From: Candidatus Omnitrophota bacterium
GTDB lineage: Bacteria > Omnitrophota > Gorgyraeia > VGKH01
Assembly: GCA_016867135.1 (NCBI GenBank)
Contig: VGKH01000007.1
Span: forward strand, 1-42,198
Length of the DNA: 42,198 nt
Reading direction: 5' to 3'
Below the pieces are notes generated by a model. The model did no database searches and was not told the DNA's origin. It worked only from the letters and a program-made list of their open reading frames with translations. Both the position numbers and the translations under genes were made by a program. Positions 39,549 to 42,198 of this stretch are shown here, one piece after another. Each line of letters opens with the position of its first letter. Position 1 is the stretch's first letter.

Positions 39549-39552
39549 GGGC

Positions 39553-40437
39553 TCATGCCTCGCGGTACCTCTTGGACAATCTATACTGGATAAAAGAAAT
39601 CGCCACCAAAATCGCTCCGAAACTGATACCTTGAGCGCAGGCATAGCCAAAGCGCGATGAATCACGCATGACCGCCAATATTCTTAGGACCGGTACTGAG
39701 GTATGCCCGGCAAACTCTCCGCCCACTAACCCCAAGATCAATGCGAATGCCTGCATTGTCCCTAAGATGGTAAGTATCGCCACCACCACAATCACCGGAA
39801 CCATCAAAGGGATAATGATCTTCTTAAAATAATCCCAGGCGCTGGCGCCATCCACGCGCGCTGCCTCATAAAGTTCTTTAGGTATTGTCTGCAAGCCGGC
39901 AAGAAAAATCAGAAACCCCCAACCAAACCCTTTCCAGCTATGCACCAGGGCAACCGTGGTCAGGGCGGTCTTGGGATCGGATAACCAATTATGCACCAAT
40001 TGCGGCAGGCCGACTGAAACTAGCATCCGGTTGATTATGTTAGCACCGTCAACGTCACTGATAATGAACCTCCATGCCATGCCTACTACTATTTCCGATA
40101 ATACCGGGGGGATAAAAAAGATCGCCCGGTAAAAATTCTTCATTTTTATTTCGCGGTCGCAGGCCAAAGCTAACAAAAAAGCCACGGCATTCTGAAAAGT
40201 GAGGGCAATCAAGGTGATGTAACCGGCGTTCCGCATCGCCTGCCACCAGCTGGGATCTTGAATGACAATCTCCTTAAAATTCTGGAACCAGATAAAAGTC
40301 TTGGTGGGCAATATTCCATCCCAATCAAACATACTCAACTGGAATACCCATAAAAATGGTATGATATAAAATATGGCGAAGATAATGACTGCGGGCAGGA
40401 TGAAAAAGTAATTTTCCAGGGTTGATTTAATTCTCAT
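39553..40437 (-). CDS. ABC sugar importer permease, MalF/CUT1 type
   Basis: The 294-residue protein has six membrane helices, the family opening FFILPAVIIFAIFYIIPFLWVFQLSMFDW, and the EAA loop LYEAARVDGASAWDYFKKIIIPLMVP near residue 200. It lacks the extra N-terminal helices of E. coli MalF, as is usual for CUT1 systems. It is encoded 9 bases after the binding-protein gene, in the order binding protein, MalF-like, MalG-like. Confidence 0.95.
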   Translation of the reverse strand: MRIKSTLENYFFILPAVIIFAIFYIIPFLWVFQLSMFDWDGILPTKTFIWFQNFKEIVIQDPSWWQAMRNAGYITLIALTFQNAVAFLLALACDREIKMKNFYRAIFFIPPVLSEIVVGMAWRFIISDVDGANIINRMLVSVGLPQLVHNWLSDPKTALTTVALVHSWKGFGWGFLIFLAGLQTIPKELYEAARVDGASAWDYFKKIIIPLMVPVIVVVAILTILGTMQAFALILGLVGGEFAGHTSVPVLRILAVMRDSSRFGYACAQGISFGAILVAISFIQYRLSKRYREA

Positions 40438-40446
40438 AAATAGTAC

Positions 40447-41742
40447 CTATGGTTTCTTGCGCGCCAGTTCGCGCTCTTTTATCTTCTGCACCTCGATGGC
40501 AACCTGTTGGGGTGTTTTTTCGCCTATTATAATTGATTGTATGCCTTTATCCAATGTCTCGGTAACTATGGGAAATTCGGAAATCCCCCAAATGTTAGGA
40601 TGGGTGGTATAATCCATATCATCTGCAAACTGCGCTAAAATTGGAGGAATACCTGTAAGCGCATCTTTGTTTGCAGGAAGATTGTTGGTTTTATTTGCCA
40701 GGAAAACCTGCTGATCCTTATCGCTCAGCCATTTTAAAAATTCAATGGCAATTTCTTTATTGGCGGAACGGTCATTAATCAACAATGAAGAACCAGCCCC
40801 TCCCCAGACCACCATAGGAAAACTATCAGAAGCTGCTGGGGGAAGCATTACCCCATACTCCAAATCAGGATTCATCCCCTTGTATACATTTACGCACCAT
40901 GACCCGTTAAAGGCAAAGGCGCATTTTTCATTGGCGAACAATTGCTCGGCGGTTTTATTAATCATAGTGATTACGCCAGTAACCAATGCCTTGTTGTCAC
41001 GCATTTGGGCAAACAAATCAAAGACCTTAATCCAGTCAGGGTCGGTATATGGGATTAGTCCCTTAATCGTATCCAAAACTTTTTTCTCTCCCATAATGTT
41101 AAAGGCATAATTGGAAGCAAAACAATCAATCATCCAGATCTCGCTCCAGCCGGAAACTAAACCCGGGATATTGGCAGCCCTTAGCTTCTCTATAGCCGCC
41201 AGGAATTCTTCCCAAGTAGCCGGCGGCACATCAGGATTCAAGCCTGCCTTTTTAAATAGTTTCTTATTATAGAGCATCTCAATAGTCATTACGTCAATGG
41301 GTATTCCGTAAAACCCCGCTTCCACCCCGTAGGTATTATCGGGTTTAAATTCGTTTACCTCCAATGCCTTAGTAAAGAATTCTTTCTTCCATCGACCGTT
41401 ATCGGATTCTAAATAAGGAGTAAGGTTGGCTACGTGTCCGCTCTTAATAAAAGAAGCAAAATCTTTTTTTTCGCTTAAAATACCGAAGATATCAGGAAGG
41501 TTTTTGCCTTGTGCTGCGGCACGCACCTTCTGGGAATACTGCTCGGAAGGGGCGTATAATTCGAAATTGACTTTTATGCCAGTTTTTTGTTCGTATTGTT
41601 TGGCAAGCTCCTGGAAGGACTCGTCTCTGTCGGTCATCCAGTGCCAGACAGTGATTACTTTTTTCTTGTCTTGAGCTGCCTTGCAGCAACCAAAACAAAA
41701 CAAAAAACAGAAAATTAATCCCAATAAAAACAATCTTTTCAT
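40447..41742 (-). CDS. ABC sugar-binding lipoprotein (extracellular solute-binding protein family 1)
   Basis: The 431-residue protein has a lipoprotein signal peptide (LIFCFLFCFGC, lipobox FGC near residue 19). KKVITVWHWMTDRDESFQELAKQYEQKTGIKVNFE is the opening of family 1 binding proteins; GFYGIPIDVMTIEMLYNKKLFKKAGL, FAFNGSWCVNVYK and FLKWLSDKDQQVFLANKTNNLPANKDAL follow. It captures an oligosaccharide in the periplasm and delivers it to the two permeases. The ligand is unknown. GAGGGG lies just before the ATG. No clear promoter was found in the 84 bases upstream. Confidence 0.95.
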   Translation of the reverse strand: MKRLFLLGLIFCFLFCFGCCKAAQDKKKVITVWHWMTDRDESFQELAKQYEQKTGIKVNFELYAPSEQYSQKVRAAAQGKNLPDIFGILSEKKDFASFIKSGHVANLTPYLESDNGRWKKEFFTKALEVNEFKPDNTYGVEAGFYGIPIDVMTIEMLYNKKLFKKAGLNPDVPPATWEEFLAAIEKLRAANIPGLVSGWSEIWMIDCFASNYAFNIMGEKKVLDTIKGLIPYTDPDWIKVFDLFAQMRDNKALVTGVITMINKTAEQLFANEKCAFAFNGSWCVNVYKGMNPDLEYGVMLPPAASDSFPMVVWGGAGSSLLINDRSANKEIAIEFLKWLSDKDQQVFLANKTNNLPANKDALTGIPPILAQFADDMDYTTHPNIWGISEFPIVTETLDKGIQSIIIGEKTPQQVAIEVQKIKERELARKKP

Positions 41743-41826
41743 CTACCCCTCTGTAAATTTGACAACTATCTCCTGGCTAAAAGAAAGAACCTATCTTTGC
41801 CTGATCTCGACAATTTTTTTATTTGG

Positions 41827-42162
41827 TTAACGCGGATTGTCGATGCTGCCTGCCTCGTTCACGAATCGATACGGATTTTTGTTATGGACTAGGCATCCAT
41901 CAGTGAAATAATTGCGAGTTTTACTCACCTCCAAGTTGTAAACATCTACTGGAGAATTATCAGTAATTATACTGATAATCTTAGTGGGCGTCAACTTATT
42001 ATTCTTTAAAATTGAAATTTTATCGCCAACTTCAAGGCTTCCTACTTTACTCCGCTTTTAAACCCCGGCTCGGTAAATAAATTCGCCGCATAACAAAAAA
42101 GAGGCTGTCCCTAAAATCAAAGAGCCTATTGCCAGAACTTTCAAGAAAGCGTTTGCTTGCAA
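41827..42162 (-). pseudogene. Remnant of a Hint (intein/Hedgehog-like) domain gene
   Basis: A frame starts at TTG 42162 (GGGGGA 8 bases upstream), encodes a membrane or lipoprotein-like segment (FLKVLAIGSLILGTASFLLCG) and meets TAA at 42058-42060. The same frame continues for 76 residues to TAA 41827 with SLEVGDKISIL, VDVYNLEVSKTRNYFTDG and CLVHN. This is the end of a Hint domain, with the His-Asn that completes autocleavage. No good start codon lies after the internal stop. It is thus a decayed gene, or a sequencing error at the TAA. The normal N-terminal block (Cys then a G-T-x-V strand) is not seen. The rest of 41743-42198 holds nothing else recognisable. Confidence 0.65.
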
Positions 42163-42198
42163 TATTAAAATCCCCCTTTGCTTGGAATTCTATTTTAT

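Noticed and set aside
1-42198. tRNA, rRNA, insertion sequence or prophage genes
   Set aside because: I read the spacers for cloverleaf ends, transposase motifs and phage genes and found none that I could support.

Overview
The window looks like AT-rich chromosome of an uncultivated, probably anaerobic, diderm bacterium. An outer membrane is shown by a TonB-dependent receptor, beta-barrel proteins with C-terminal aromatic residues, and several lipoproteins. The gene mix (cobalamin-dependent class II ribonucleotide reductase, archaeal-type phosphoglycerate mutase, methanogen-type homocysteine synthesis, Thi4 with a His in the catalytic position, a core MetE-like protein) fits a candidate phylum such as Omnitrophota. 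That placement is inference from gene content, not from a marker tree. No rRNA, tRNA, CRISPR array or insertion sequence was recognised. Nearly all genes lie on the minus strand; only the S26 peptidase-nucleotidyltransferase gene is on the plus strand. || Layout. 1-4.7 kb: partial beta-barrel gene, mnmA, a hairpin-rich spacer, a BtuB-like receptor, birA. 4.9-12.9 kb: a candidate RiPP (ribosomally made, modified peptide) locus that I consider the main discovery. It has a signal-peptidase-like/nucleotidyltransferase fusion, an ABC-2 exporter pair, an HPr-kinase-like protein, a 1 kb array of eight related small ORFs or ORF remnants, a radical SAM/SPASM enzyme, a glycosyltransferase fused to PqqD, and a free PqqD. 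13-15.9 kb: LarE, a NIL-ferredoxin, HcyB (DUF39) and an Nfu-like protein, i.e. sulfur and homocysteine metabolism, on the same strand and with short gaps to the RiPP genes. 16.1-22.6 kb: PP-loop thiolation enzyme, thi4, a QueG-like Fe-S protein, mnmG, a PilZ protein, a small lipoprotein, apgM. 22.7-29.9 kb: nrdJ with an operator-like palindrome in its promoter, a core methionine-synthase-like protein, LacI and ROK regulators, and an envelope coiled-coil protein. 29.9-41.7 kb: a carbohydrate locus with a TPR-porin, a jelly-roll lipoprotein, a repeat protein, a TIM-barrel glycosidase carrying the same repeat, a GPH symporter and an ABC sugar importer without its ATPase. 41.8-42.2 kb: remnant of a Hint (intein-like) domain gene. 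|| How the RiPP genes could work together (inference). Five precursor units carry Y-x2-P-x-L followed by a basic KIKRIQAA-like block, which resembles the leader motif bound by PqqD-type recognition domains in lasso peptide systems. The variable 9-15 residues after it would be the modified product. PqqD would present the leader to the radical SAM enzyme and to the PqqD-tethered glycosyltransferase; the HPr-kinase-like protein could phosphorylate; the S26-like domain could cleave; the ABC pair could export. No lasso cyclase or transglutaminase-like B2 protease is present, so this is not a standard lasso cluster. || Other points: three genes have promoters so close to their ATG that their mRNAs should be leaderless; a two-copy structured repeat sits just 3' of two unrelated genes; and the homocysteine genes plus the core MetE-like protein suggest a non-classical methionine route.
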